Positions 26,783-36,442 of a stretch of DNA of 64,000 nucleotides are shown piece by piece. Positions within the stretch are counted from its first letter, which is position 1. Each line of letters begins with the position of its first letter. The DNA is from a bacterium (GTDB lineage: Bacteria; Sumerlaeota; Sumerlaeia; SLMS01). The notes beneath the pieces were generated by a model. The model was not told where the DNA came from. It worked only from the letters and a program-made list of their open reading frames with translations, and made no database searches. The stretch lies in NCBI GenBank assembly GCA_016125005.1, contig WGMQ01000082.1, positions 1-64,000 of the forward strand. Reading direction: 5' to 3'. A program made the position numbers and the translations under genes.

Positions 26783-27529
26783 CGCGGCAGGCAGTAGCTT
26801 CGCTGCCTCGTCCTCCTCAATCAGCGACGCGCAGTAGAGCCGTGTCGCCGCCACCGCGGCGAGCATCGGCAGCAACAGGACGCTGCACGGCACCGCAAAG
26901 AATACTGCCAGCCCGAAGCCGAAGGGAAGCCAGCGGTTCCGCCGCGCCCGTAGCCATGCCATCTTTGCCGGCAGGTCGATGCGTCGTCTATCCATGCAGT
27001 AGCTGTACGCGTCGATCGACAGAAACAGAACGCCGTTCGCCAGCGAGATTCCTCCCGCGATGATCGGCCCCACGAACGGAATGAAGCCGAGCACGAACGC
27101 GACCACCACCAGCGGCAGCACGATGCAGATGCGAATCCCTGCCTCGCACAGCGCATGCAGGATTGCCTTCACGATGGGAAGCGGCGTCGCCTTCAGATGA
27201 GGGTAATCCGCGAGGAGTTCGTCCTCGATCTTCTCCGTCATGAAGTCGTTGAACGGGGAAGAAATAATGGCGAAAAGGATGTAGGAAGCGAAGAGGCTGA
27301 GCAGGAAGGCAAGCAGCAGGAGGATCAAACGCGCCGCCGCGAGTGCCGTCGCTCCCAGCCAGGAAAAGTGCTCCGCCGCGAAGTCCACCACCGGATCCAC
27401 CAGCAGGCCACCGATTGCCGACCACATCCCGATCAGCAGCGCCGTGTTGATGAGGAACGGGGCCAACACCCAGCCGTATAGACGCGGGCGTCGCAGGACG
27501 AAACCAAGCGAGGCCAATGGCATGAGCAT
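26744..27529 (-). CDS. EI24/CysZ-like membrane protein
   Basis: A 261-residue inner-membrane protein with four or more hydrophobic helices, including a long pair around residues 60-90 (LILLLLAFLLSLFASYIL) and the family signature SPFNDFMTEKIED followed by GFIPFVGPIIAGGISLANG. EI24/CysZ members include the bacterial sulfate transporter CysZ, but no sulfate-assimilation genes are nearby. ATG 27529 (MLMPLASLGFVLRRP) matches the usual family start. A GTG at 27568 would overlap the TGA of the upstream pseudokinase gene by four bases (GTGA), so translational coupling from that upstream start is possible. Confidence 0.82.
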   Translation of the reverse strand: MLMPLASLGFVLRRPRLYGWVLAPFLINTALLIGMWSAIGGLLVDPVVDFAAEHFSWLGATALAAARLILLLLAFLLSLFASYILFAIISSPFNDFMTEKIEDELLADYPHLKATPLPIVKAILHALCEAGIRICIVLPLVVVAFVLGFIPFVGPIIAGGISLANGVLFLSIDAYSYCMDRRRIDLPAKMAWLRARRNRWLPFGFGLAVFFAVPCSVLLLPMLAAVAATRLYCASLIEEDEAAKLLPAASEDALAGESAGG

Positions 27530-27564
27530 GACGCCGAGCGGCCCTGGCTGGTGCACGGGCGGCT

Positions 27565-28884
27565 TCACGACGCGAAGTTGAGCGGCTTCAGGAAAGCCGT
27601 CACCACGATCCATTCGAAGTTGGATCGCTGGCTCATTTCGAAGACCAGGATGGCGAAGGGCCGACCGTCGTCATCCGCCAACCGCGCCTCCACGAAACGC
27701 TGGTCCCCGCTTCCCGCCATCTGCTTCGTCACCTTCGTGACCTCGCCACCGACCCCCGCCTGCTTCATCGTCGCCAGTTGCTTCAGGATCGCCCCGGTCT
27801 GGTCAACCAGGTCCGTGCCCATGGTCACGTCCGCAGCTCCGGCCGCGTTCTTGTCCTGGATGACCTGAAGGTACATCGTCGCCACGTCATTGGCTTCGGT
27901 CTTCACCAGCGCCGCCACGTTCACCTTCGGCTTGGGACGATTCGTTAGGAAGTAATACACGCCATAGCCGGTGCCGCCCGCGACGAGCAGGAAAACGAAC
28001 AGGCCGATGATGAGACCGCGCTTCTTCACGATGAAGTTCAGGAGCGGCCCACGCTTGCGCTCGATCTCCGCCTGCTTGTGGGCCTCGATGTCCGTCGCCA
28101 TCTGCTTCTTCAGCCAGCGCTCGAAACCCTGCACCGCCACGTTGGGCTCCGAGTAGACGCCCTGCACCAGCTTCGTCGTTCCATCGAGCAGGTAGGAGAG
28201 CCCCTTCAGCGGCACGACCTCGGCGATGTCCTTCGGCAGGGGAGAATCGAAGTCCCTCCGCCAGACCTCCGTCAGGAGCCAGGGAATCGCGTAGATATCC
28301 GCATGGAGCTTCGTCGGGCTCTTGCTCAGCTTGAACTCCGGGGGCTGGTAACGCCCCCCCGCAATCAGGGGCCCATTGGCATGGGCACGCGGGCAGATTG
28401 GGAGCACCTTGAACGGGTTGTCGCGGTCGCTCGTACAGATATAGATCGAATCCGGCGTCAGCAGGAGCGGCGCGCAGTCATAGGCCTCCGCCTCGAGCAC
28501 CGTCTGGCAAAGGTGCATTCCCAGCTTGCCGATCGCCTCGGGCTTCGGCGGCTCTGTCCGGCGACCCATCACTTCGTCGCGCAGCGACAGACCCCCGGGG
28601 TCCTCCACCAGCACATAGGGAATCGCTGACGCGGAAAGCTCCACGATTCGCAGCAGGTGCGGGCAGTTGGTGGTGCCCGCCACTTCCATCCAGCGCCGGA
28701 TGCCGCCCTCGATCTCCTCGAAGAGCGCGTCGCCGTCCGCGGTACACCACGCGATCAGGATCATCGTTGTCGCGGAGCTACGATGGAGCACATGCCAGAT
28801 TTCCCCCCACGGCTCCTCGCGTAGGAGCTTGCGCGGAATGAAGGGATGCTGGGGCAGATCCTCGTCCGGCTGAAAGAAGCTCAT
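27565..28884 (-). CDS. Membrane-tethered protein-kinase-like protein (probable pseudokinase)
   Basis: A 439-residue protein. The N-terminal 260 residues follow a Ser/Thr-kinase-like order: a beta-rich lobe (EEPWGEIWHVLHRSSATTMILIAW), a hinge-like YVLVEDPGGLSLRDEV, a segment at the catalytic-loop position (CAPLLLTPDSIYIC), then RYQPPEF (APE-like) and ADIYAIPWLLTEVW (helix F-like). The invariant Lys, the HRD aspartate and the DFG aspartate are not recognisable, so catalysis is unlikely. One membrane helix (about 290-313) precedes a 125-residue extracytoplasmic tail ending in the helper-type fold FEMSQRSNFEWIVVTAFL. The kinase assignment is by pattern and could be wrong. It is followed by the EI24 gene, and the frames touch. 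Confidence 0.6.
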   Translation of the reverse strand: MSFFQPDEDLPQHPFIPRKLLREEPWGEIWHVLHRSSATTMILIAWCTADGDALFEEIEGGIRRWMEVAGTTNCPHLLRIVELSASAIPYVLVEDPGGLSLRDEVMGRRTEPPKPEAIGKLGMHLCQTVLEAEAYDCAPLLLTPDSIYICTSDRDNPFKVLPICPRAHANGPLIAGGRYQPPEFKLSKSPTKLHADIYAIPWLLTEVWRRDFDSPLPKDIAEVVPLKGLSYLLDGTTKLVQGVYSEPNVAVQGFERWLKKQMATDIEAHKQAEIERKRGPLLNFIVKKRGLIIGLFVFLLVAGGTGYGVYYFLTNRPKPKVNVAALVKTEANDVATMYLQVIQDKNAAGAADVTMGTDLVDQTGAILKQLATMKQAGVGGEVTKVTKQMAGSGDQRFVEARLADDDGRPFAILVFEMSQRSNFEWIVVTAFLKPLNFAS

Positions 28885-29021
28885 CGTTCCCCCGGTTGGC
28901 TGGTACGCATTCTCCCGTCACAGGTGCCCGTTCCCGCCGGGAGTGTCAACGGGGAGTGATCGTCCCCGCTTGCCCCCCATCGGCGCTCTACCTGAAGCCG
29001 TTCGACGGCTAACAGGGGAGG

Positions 29022-29996
29022 CTATCGCAGGGCAGCGACCAACTCCTCTAGCGTTTTCGCGGTGGCGGCGAGGGCGTGCAGGTCTTCAAGCCGCTCAGGC
29101 TCGGTGATATTCTCCAGCGCTCCCGCAATCTGGCGGTCGTCGCCGAAGCGAATCCGCGCCAAGCGGCAAACGCTGCGGCGCAGCCCCGCGCACAGGCCCT
29201 GCTCGCGCCCCTCTTGGATCAGTTCTTCCGCGATGCTCATGGCCTTCTCCTTCAATGCTCCCGGGCTGGCTTCCAAGATCAGCTTCACGTCTTGCCGCGA
29301 TGCCTTGCTATCAACCAAGAGCGAATATCGCAGCACCGTCTCGATCAGGAGCGCCGTCCGCGGCTCCATAAGCATCTCTTGCATGGCGGGGCTCGCCCCT
29401 TCAAGAGCTTTCAGATACGCCTCGGGGCCCTTCATGACGGCACGCATGATTTCGAGCACCACGCGGGTCTCGATTCCGCCGGGGATCGCGGTGACTCGTG
29501 ACAGGTCGAAAAGCGCGAACTCGAACGCCGGAAGGAACGGCGCGAGGCCCGCGCGCGCTTCGTCGGAGAGGGCAAATAGCTCGCCGAGAGACGTGGGGAC
29601 TTCCCACCGGCGCGCCCCCTGATAAACCACGACGGGCAGCACCGGCGCCAACCGCCCGTCGGTCATGCCCTGCTTGCGCGTCTCCTGCCAGATACGCGTC
29701 ATATAGATGAGCAACCTCAGGGGCATCCAGCGGTCCGGCGTGCTCTGGTGTTCGAGGAGGACGCAGAGCCCCAACTGCCCACCCCGCATCGGGACGCTGT
29801 ATAGCAGGTCGCTTTCGAACTCGTTGAACTCCTCGTCGATCCAGGTGCCGGGCACGATCTGGAGTTCATCCCAAGAGCAGCGCTCGGAGACGGCGCTGGG
29901 GATGAACTCGCGCAGGAACCCAGCCGCCGAATCGAGGCGGGTGAACAGCGCGCGAAACATGCGGTCGTGCGGATTGTGGAGGAAGTCATTGCCCAT
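29022..29996 (-). CDS. Rpn-family recombination-promoting nuclease / YhgA-like protein (copy 1)
   Basis: A 324-residue PD-(D/E)xK-type protein starting MGNDFLHNPHDRMFRALF, the diagnostic N-terminus of the Rpn/YhgA (PF04754-like) family. Catalytic-type residues are visible as FESDLLYSVP and LLEHQSTPDRWMPLRLLIYM (D..ExQ pattern). These proteins stimulate RecA-independent recombination and some act in phage defence. The C-terminus is helical with EELIQEGREQG but lacks the GREE repeats of the second copy. ATG 29996 was chosen over the longer frame because of the conserved start. A close paralogue lies at 36443-37453, and the upstream DNA is also similar, which points to a duplicated locus. Confidence 0.88.
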   Translation of the reverse strand: MGNDFLHNPHDRMFRALFTRLDSAAGFLREFIPSAVSERCSWDELQIVPGTWIDEEFNEFESDLLYSVPMRGGQLGLCVLLEHQSTPDRWMPLRLLIYMTRIWQETRKQGMTDGRLAPVLPVVVYQGARRWEVPTSLGELFALSDEARAGLAPFLPAFEFALFDLSRVTAIPGGIETRVVLEIMRAVMKGPEAYLKALEGASPAMQEMLMEPRTALLIETVLRYSLLVDSKASRQDVKLILEASPGALKEKAMSIAEELIQEGREQGLCAGLRRSVCRLARIRFGDDRQIAGALENITEPERLEDLHALAATAKTLEELVAALR

Positions 29997-30121
29997 ATGG
30001 CCCACCGAAACCTTCCCGTGCGGTAGTGGCGAGCGGGATCGGCGGCGCGGGCGGTTTGCGGGCTCGTCCCCGCTTGCCCCCATTCGCTTCCGGGGCTTCC
30101 CTGCTCGCGAAAGGATTGCTC

Positions 30122-31060
30122 GTGCCCCCTCCCCAGGAACAAGCCCGCCAGCTCTATCTCATCCACGGCAACAGCGATGCCGAGGTGAACAATGCCCGCT
30201 ACGAACTGGTGTGCTCGCTCCTCACCCCCGAGGAACGGGACGCGGGCCTGACGGAGGTGCGCTCCGCGGGGAACCAGCCGCTGTCGCTCGACCGCGCCAT
30301 GTCCGAAATCATCGGCGAACTGGGGACCGGCTCCTTCATCCCCGGCGCCAAGCGCGTTGTCGTGGTCTATGACCTGAAGGAATTCTACGACGCCTCCAAG
30401 AAGAAGGGCGCCGCCAAGGCCAAGCCCGCCAAGGAGGCCAAGCCCACCAAGGGGCGCGACCGTGTGGAGGTCTTCGCCGAGTGGCTCGACCAGACCCTCC
30501 CTACCACGGAAAACGTCGCGATCTTCGTCTGCACCGAAAGCGACGAAAAGGGCCGCATCGTGGCCCAAGACGGCGAACTCTACCGCCTCGTGCGCGAGCG
30601 CGGCGTCGTGATCGAGCGGAAGGAAAAGCCCCTTAACTTCGACTTCGAAGACCAGGTGCTCTCCGGCAACGCGGTCGGCGCCGTCACGGTGCTCCACGAA
30701 TGGATCGACCGGGCAGGGAACGACTCGGGGAGTCGCCTCAAGATCTATACAACCCTCGCCGGACTGGTCGAGCTGGTGCTTCAGGCCTCGTGCCTGGAGA
30801 ACGCCCGCGAGGCCCAGGTCCCCGCAGCCCAGGCAACCGTCTCCGACGGCTTTCCCGCGCTCGCTCGCATCCCCTCGTGGAAGGGGAAAAAGGTCGAGGC
30901 CCTCGCCAAGCGATTCACGCGAACGAGCCTCCGCGACATGGTCGCCGCGCTCGATCACATGCAAGCCACGCTCTATCCCACCGGCGAGGAAGACCACGTC
31001 GGCGACTGGACAGAACTGGCCGAGATGCTGGTTCTGCGCCTCACAGCGATCAGACGGTGA
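30122..31060 (+). CDS. holA: DNA polymerase III delta-subunit-like protein (HolA)
   Basis: A 312-residue protein resembling the clamp-loader delta subunit: LYLIHGNSDAEVNNARYELV at the N-terminus, RVVVVYDLKEFYDASKKKG (a strand before a Lys-rich loop), VAIFVCTESDEKGRI, and a helical C-terminal collar region. It lacks a Walker A, as expected for delta. The GTG start at 30122 has AAAGGA six bases upstream. An unusual Lys/Ala/Pro linker (AKAKPAKEAKPTKGRD) interrupts domain II. The fit to HolA is by order and general pattern rather than by unique motifs. It is divergent from Rpn copy 1 with 125 bases between. Confidence 0.72.
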   Translation: MPPPQEQARQLYLIHGNSDAEVNNARYELVCSLLTPEERDAGLTEVRSAGNQPLSLDRAMSEIIGELGTGSFIPGAKRVVVVYDLKEFYDASKKKGAAKAKPAKEAKPTKGRDRVEVFAEWLDQTLPTTENVAIFVCTESDEKGRIVAQDGELYRLVRERGVVIERKEKPLNFDFEDQVLSGNAVGAVTVLHEWIDRAGNDSGSRLKIYTTLAGLVELVLQASCLENAREAQVPAAQATVSDGFPALARIPSWKGKKVEALAKRFTRTSLRDMVAALDHMQATLYPTGEEDHVGDWTELAEMLVLRLTAIRR

Positions 31061-31064
31061 TGGT

Positions 31065-31271
31065 CTAGCTGACCCCAGCCCCTTCCGAACGCACCGCGGT
31101 CAGCATCAGGCCGATCCCGAATCCGACGAGGATGCAGCCCGTGAAGGCGAAGACCGACGGAGTTCCGAAGACGGATACGGGAAAGAAGAAGAATCCCGCG
31201 CCAATGCCCAGCACCAGTCCCCCTATGATCGTCAGCACGCTCTTGCCCGAATTCTGAGTGCTATTGCCCAT
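31065..31271 (-). CDS. Small two-helix membrane protein
   Basis: A 68-residue protein with two hydrophobic segments rich in Gly (SVLTIIGGLVLGIGAGFFFF and FAFTGCILVGFGIGLMLT) separated by a short loop. ATG 31271 has AGGGAAG upstream; the longer frame lacks a site. There is no recognisable family. It is convergent with holA, leaving only four bases between their ends. Confidence 0.6.
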   Translation of the reverse strand: MGNSTQNSGKSVLTIIGGLVLGIGAGFFFFPVSVFGTPSVFAFTGCILVGFGIGLMLTAVRSEGAGVS

Positions 31272-31438
31272 GTCGCTTCCCTGCTTTCTGGAGGGTAGAA
31301 TGATCGTTGCCACCCGACAGCCTGACAGCCCTTTCCTGGCATGTTACCGTTGAAGGCCTGCGCTACGCCGCGCCGCACTAGGGAACGTAGCGTGCGCCAA
31401 GCGGGAGGATCAACCTTTTAGGGCGGGAATTGCAGGAC

Positions 31439-31573
31439 AAGGTAGCGCGGACGTCTCGTCCGCGAGGTTGACGGCTTGCCGTCCAGCCCGATGAGAAGAG
31501 GATGGCTGGCGGTTGCGCTGATGGGGGTCTCCGTGTGCGCAAAGACTCGCGCGCGAGACGCACGCGCTACCTT
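31439..31573. repeat. MITE-like element with 11-bp terminal inverted repeats
   Basis: AAGGTAGCGCG (31439-31449) and its exact complement CGCGCTACCTT (31563-31573) bound a 135-base stretch without a gene. Inside are further palindromes: CGCGGACG-TCT-CGTCCGCG, GACGGC-TT-GCCGTC, and CTCGCGCGCGAG near the right end. The run GGACGTCTCGTCCGCGAGG followed by TTGACGGCTTGCCGTCC is very reminiscent of dispersed intergenic repeats in candidate-phylum genomes. The rest of 31272-31614 holds no gene that I can support. Confidence 0.6.
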
Positions 31574-31614
31574 CGCTTCGCGCCCAGGGCTACCGTGCCA
31601 CGGAGGAAGGGGTG

Positions 31615-32070
31615 CTACCTCCCCTCCCGCGCCCTCACCTGATGGCGGTGCCAGGCGGCCATGGCGAGCACCACGGCGGCGCCGGTGGTGTCGGCGAGCC
31701 AGTCGCGAACGTCGCTGGAACGACCTCGTTGCGCCCAGCCTTGCAGCAGTTCGTCGGCAACCCCGACGAGCGACGGGAGCACCACGACGGCGAGCCACGC
31801 CAGCAGGCCTCCTGGGACCGGTTGGCTGGCGCGGCGGGGAACCAGGGCTCGCAGCACCAGCGAGGCAAGTCCTGCGTAGGCGAGACCGTGGAGTAGTTTG
31901 TCGAGGTTGGGGATGTAGTTGAGCCGCGGGATGCGGTTCGCTGGGCGTTGTCCCATCGCGATGATGAAGCTGGCGCACAGGAACGCTAGTCCCCCCCAGG
32001 CGGGTCGGGGAATCCGGTCGATCAGATTGTGGATGGTGCGAACGAAGGAACGCTTCACCGGGCCGGTCAC
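31615..32070 (-). CDS. VanZ-family membrane protein
   Basis: A 151-residue protein with four predicted membrane segments and the VanZ hallmarks NLDKLLHGLAYAGLA (Asp-Lys..His) and VADELLQGWAQRGRSSDVRD (Asp-Glu, then DxxxD). VanZ-like proteins are linked to teicoplanin resistance in Gram-positives but in most bacteria have no known role. The GTG start at 32070 overlaps the TGA of the upstream adenylyltransferase by four bases (GTGA). It is the last gene of the accB-to-vanZ unit. Confidence 0.82.
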   Translation of the reverse strand: MTGPVKRSFVRTIHNLIDRIPRPAWGGLAFLCASFIIAMGQRPANRIPRLNYIPNLDKLLHGLAYAGLASLVLRALVPRRASQPVPGGLLAWLAVVVLPSLVGVADELLQGWAQRGRSSDVRDWLADTTGAAVVLAMAAWHRHQVRAREGR

Positions 32071-32546
32071 ATGAACCGGGACTTGATGGTACCGATGATG
32101 TCGGTGGTGGAGCGGCCCTGCACAAGGGGGAGCGACAGGACTCGTCCGCCGCGGGCGAGGACCGATTCGTGACCGACGATCTGCTCGACGGTGTAGTGTC
32201 CGCCCTTCACGAGGACGTCCGGCTTGACGATCTCGATTAGGTTGGCGGGGGTGTCCTCGTCGAAGGGAACCACGGCGCCGACGCATTCGAGGGCGGCGAG
32301 CACGCGGAGTCGCTGGTCGAGCGGGAGGACCGGGCGGCCCGGTCCCTTGAGGCGCTTGACGCTTTCGTCGCTGTTGACGCCGACGATGAGCAGGTCGCCC
32401 TCGGCCTTGGCGCGGTTCAGCGAATCGAGGTGTCCGGCGTGGAACAGGTCGAAGACGCCATTGGTGAAGACGATCTGGTAGCCAAGCTGGCGTTCGCGCT
32501 CGCAGAACTCTGCAAGGTCGTTGCGGTCTCGGATGATGTGGCTCAT
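32067..32546 (-). CDS. rfaE2: D-glycero-beta-D-manno-heptose 1-phosphate adenylyltransferase
   Basis: A 159-residue stand-alone HldC/RfaE2-type nucleotidyltransferase that activates heptose-1-phosphate toward ADP-heptose for lipopolysaccharide core synthesis. Seen are the nucleotidyltransferase signature IVFTNGVFDLFHAGHLDSL (HxGH) and LIVGVNSDESVKRLKGPGRP, then FDEDTP, VKGGHYTVEQIVG and RSTTDII at the C-terminus. The kinase half is absent, as in organisms with split hldA/hldC. ATG 32546 overlaps the TGA of amaP (ATGA). It supports a Gram-negative envelope for the host. Confidence 0.92.
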   Translation of the reverse strand: MSHIIRDRNDLAEFCERERQLGYQIVFTNGVFDLFHAGHLDSLNRAKAEGDLLIVGVNSDESVKRLKGPGRPVLPLDQRLRVLAALECVGAVVPFDEDTPANLIEIVKPDVLVKGGHYTVEQIVGHESVLARGGRVLSLPLVQGRSTTDIIGTIKSRFM

Positions 32547-33178
32547 GGGGTGGTCACCAATTCCTGGGTCTTGCCGTTGTCGTCAGACTTGCGGGGGGAG
32601 CGGGGGCGGCGGCGCGGGGCAGTGGCCCCGGCGATTTCCCGCACGCGGACCTTTACCTGTTCGCCGTCCGCATAGCCGATGAGCTGCGTCAGGACGGAGA
32701 CGACGACCTCGCGAACTTTCTCCTGCACGGCGGGAACGGGAGCGCGATCGCTGATGGAAATGCGGATGATCACCTTGGGGGCGCCCCAACCCTGCCAGGT
32801 CTCGCAGGAGCGGACGCGGATGACTTCCTCGACCTGTGAGCGGACCTCGCGGGTAATCGTGCGTGAGACAGCTTCCGAATCCAGGGAGATGTACTTGCCG
32901 TTCGTTCCCCGCCCGACGATGCCCCGCTCGATGCGGCGGTTCAGCATTGTCAGTGCGATGTAGAAGGGCGGGAGTAGGAAGCAGAGAGCACCGAAGGCGA
33001 GCAGGACAACTTCGTCCATCTTGGTGGCTGGTTCCCAAACGACGTCCGGGAAATAGGACCGGACGGTTTCCGTGGCAAACAGCAGGTCGAGCCCGACCAG
33101 GATCAGGACCGCAAAGATCACCATCAGGGTGACCACCCGGACAAAGCGGGCAAAGGTCAGGTTCAGGAACCGGGTCAC
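32543..33178 (-). CDS. amaP: AmaP-like membrane anchor for Asp23
   Basis: A 211-residue protein with two N-terminal membrane helices (about 12-33 and 58-82) and a cytoplasmic domain in which ISLDSEAVSRTITREVRSQVEEV and VIIRISISDRAPVPAVQEKV match the alkaline-shock-response membrane anchor AmaP. In staphylococci AmaP tethers Asp23 to the membrane. A basic tail (RRRPRSPRKS) follows. The start is GTG at 33178, with a weak ribosome-binding site; a later ATG is possible. It lies 21 bases downstream of the asp23-like gene. Confidence 0.82.
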   Translation of the reverse strand: MTRFLNLTFARFVRVVTLMVIFAVLILVGLDLLFATETVRSYFPDVVWEPATKMDEVVLLAFGALCFLLPPFYIALTMLNRRIERGIVGRGTNGKYISLDSEAVSRTITREVRSQVEEVIRVRSCETWQGWGAPKVIIRISISDRAPVPAVQEKVREVVVSVLTQLIGYADGEQVKVRVREIAGATAPRRRPRSPRKSDDNGKTQELVTTP

Positions 33179-33199
33179 TCGGTGCGCATCCGCCTCGGG

Positions 33200-33622
33200 T
33201 TAGTCTTCGACCTCGCGGTCGCGATCGATGAAGATGTCGACGATGCGGATGTCGACGGCCTCCAGCTCCATGTTGGTCATGCGCTCGACCGTGTCCTTGA
33301 TATGACGCTGGAGGCGTTGGGCCGTTTCCCACATCGGGGTGTTGTAGGCCATGCGGACTTCGGCAATGATCGAGTAACGGGCGGTTTCGCCCTTCTGGAC
33401 GTGGATGCCCTTCACGGGCTCCTTGCCGGGCAGGATGTTGGCGATGGAGAAGCCACGTCCCGTGCCAGCGAGGCTGACGCCTTCGATTTCGGCGACGGCC
33501 AGTCCGGCAATACGCGCCACGACGTCGGGGCTGATGAGGATGCTGCCGAGTCCCTGCTCGGAGGGGAACAGGGCGAGATGTTCGCCAACCTCTACCTTGG
33601 GGGCTTCAGTTTTTTCCGCCAT
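33200..33622 (-). CDS. Asp23/Gls24-family envelope stress protein (YqhY-like)
   Basis: A 140-residue Asp23 (DUF322) protein: LISPDVVARIAGLAVAEIEG, then GIHVQKGETARYSIIAEVRM and the helical end WETAQRLQRHIKDTVERMT. ATG 33622 has GGGAGA seven bases upstream. In Bacillus subtilis the homologue yqhY sits directly behind accB-accC and affects fatty-acid synthesis; here too it follows accC (64 bases) and precedes its membrane anchor AmaP. A link between acetyl-CoA carboxylase activity and envelope stress is therefore plausible. Confidence 0.9.
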   Translation of the reverse strand: MAEKTEAPKVEVGEHLALFPSEQGLGSILISPDVVARIAGLAVAEIEGVSLAGTGRGFSIANILPGKEPVKGIHVQKGETARYSIIAEVRMAYNTPMWETAQRLQRHIKDTVERMTNMELEAVDIRIVDIFIDRDREVED

Positions 33623-33686
33623 CGGTTTCTCTCCCGTTCGGAGGGCTTTCTTGGTTATAGTCGTCGAAGCCATTGGGGTGCCAGCC

Positions 33687-35027
<1,341 letters not shown>

Positions 35028-35079
35028 GGGGACGTCGGGTCTCCGGAACTTGGGGCTAAAGAGGTGAAACGTGGCGGGA

Positions 35080-35565
35080 TCAGGCCGGTGGCACGCCGAG
35101 GCCCGCGGCCTTGCGCCATGCCATCACCTCGCCGAGGTGATAGCCGACGTGCGTGCCCAGAAGGAACGCCACCGCATCGCCAGTTTGGGGAAACCGCGGG
35201 CGAAGGCGCTCAAGCGACGTCTGGCTGATCAGCAGATCATCCGAGGCGGCGCTCAGGGCGTCGGCAGCCATCTGGTGGGCGCGCTGGAGGTTATCCACGA
35301 TTTCGGCCATCGATGGGTAGTTGACTTCCGGGTTCAGCCGCGTGCCACCACCAAACATCTCACGCCACGAATCCGGCAGGAAAGCAGTGCCGCCAACAAG
35401 GGTCCCGCCGAGATGGGCAACAACGACCAAATGCCCAAACTGCCAGCGTGGCGGCGCCAGCGTCGGGATCGCTTCGCTAACCGATAGCTCGTCCGTGATT
35501 CCGCCCGCGTAGCGTACAGCCATCGCCGTGTTCAGCTTGTTGATGTGGAGGATCGAAGCCTTCAT
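35080..35565 (-). CDS. DinB-superfamily protein inserted between accB and accC
   Basis: A 161-residue four-helix-bundle protein of the DinB_2 type. Candidate metal-ligand histidines lie at [13 protein letters not shown] and [19 protein letters not shown], the usual three-His layout with the HxGE ending. DinB proteins include thiol-dependent transferases and hydrolases. Its ATG is two bases after the accB stop and its own stop is 52 bases before accC, so it is very likely co-transcribed with both. Why such a protein is here is unclear. Confidence 0.8.
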   Translation of the reverse strand: MKASILHINKLNTAMAVRYAGGITDELSVSEAIPTLAPPRWQFGHLVVVAHLGGTLVGGTAFLPDSWREMFGGGTRLNPEVNYPSMAEIVDNLQRAHQMAADALSAASDDLLISQTSLERLRPRFPQTGDAVAFLLGTHVGYHLGEVMAWRKAAGLGVPPA

Positions 35566-35567
35566 CG

Positions 35568-36083
35568 TCAGTTGGGATCGACGAGGAAGAGGGCCTGACC
35601 GTACTCAACCGGCTGGCCGTTTTCGACGAGGACCTTGCGGACGGTACCGCGGACCTCGGCCTTGATCTCATTCATGAGCTTCATGGCCTCGATGATGCAC
35701 AGGACGCTGTCCTCGGTGACCTTGTCGCCGATTTCGGCAAAGTTCTTCGCGCCGGGGGAGGGGGCACGGTAGAACGTGCCGACCATGGGCGAGGTTACCT
35801 TCTTGAGGCCGGCCGTTTCGTCGACGGGAGCCGCGGCGGGCGCCGCAGCAGCGGGAGCAGCCGCAACCGCGGCGGGCGCGTGATGCACGGCGGGGGGCTC
35901 GGCGGCATAGACGATCTGGGTGGCAGCAGCGGCACGGTTCGAAACGATGCGCAGCTTCATGCCTCCCTGCTCCAGTTCGAATTCCTGGATTCCCTTGTCG
36001 TGAATCACTTCGATGAGGCGTTCAATATCGCTTCGGTCGAGGCCGGAGACATCCTTCGGCTCGGTAGGTTTCTTGGTGTTCAT
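35568..36083 (-). CDS. accB: Biotin carboxyl carrier protein of acetyl-CoA carboxylase
   Basis: A 171-residue carrier protein: an N-terminal docking region (DRSDIERLIEVIHDKGIQEFELEQGG), an Ala/Pro-rich flexible linker (residues about 66-88) and the biotinyl domain VTSPMVGTFYRAPSPGAKNF with EAMKLMNEI (biotinylated Lys about 135; the usual EAMKMM reads EAMKLM). First gene of the minus-strand run accB-dinB-accC-asp23-amaP-rfaE2-vanZ. It delivers the carboxyl group to the carboxyltransferase AccAD, which is not in this window. Confidence 0.96.
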   Translation of the reverse strand: MNTKKPTEPKDVSGLDRSDIERLIEVIHDKGIQEFELEQGGMKLRIVSNRAAAATQIVYAAEPPAVHHAPAAVAAAPAAAAPAAAPVDETAGLKKVTSPMVGTFYRAPSPGAKNFAEIGDKVTEDSVLCIIEAMKLMNEIKAEVRGTVRKVLVENGQPVEYGQALFLVDPN

Positions 36084-36442
36084 CCTGGAGGGACCTCAGG
36101 TGCGGAAAGGTGATGGCGGATCGATGGGCCGAAGGGCCGCCGCCAGCGTTGGGAAGACAACATCTGCCCAACCATGAAGACGTTTCTGCATGGTTGAGCG
36201 GTAACGGGTAGGTCGCCCTCTGACGCCATCAAGGGCAAGGGTTTTTGGGTCAATAAGCTCGGCATGGACAGGACGATTCCGTAAACCGGTCCTGCGAAAA
36301 GGTGCGCCGAGCGAATGTGAGAAGTGTGGATCTTACCCCCATCGACCGTTCAGGTGCTCCTTGGGCCGTGGATCTCTGCGTCGACCGCGAGACCGATCCC
36401 TTCCCCTCATTGATTTGTCCCGCTGAGGAGTATTCGGCGAGG
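36084..36442. other. Intergenic region upstream of accB with an inverted repeat
   Basis: 359 bases between accB and the end of Rpn copy 2, without a credible gene. It contains CAACCATG (36169-36176) and its complement CATGGTTG (36189-36196) around a 12-base loop, 86-113 bases upstream of the accB start, which could be an operator or attenuator. A TTGACC on the minus strand near 36250 may be a -35 box, but no good -10 follows. Confidence 0.4.
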
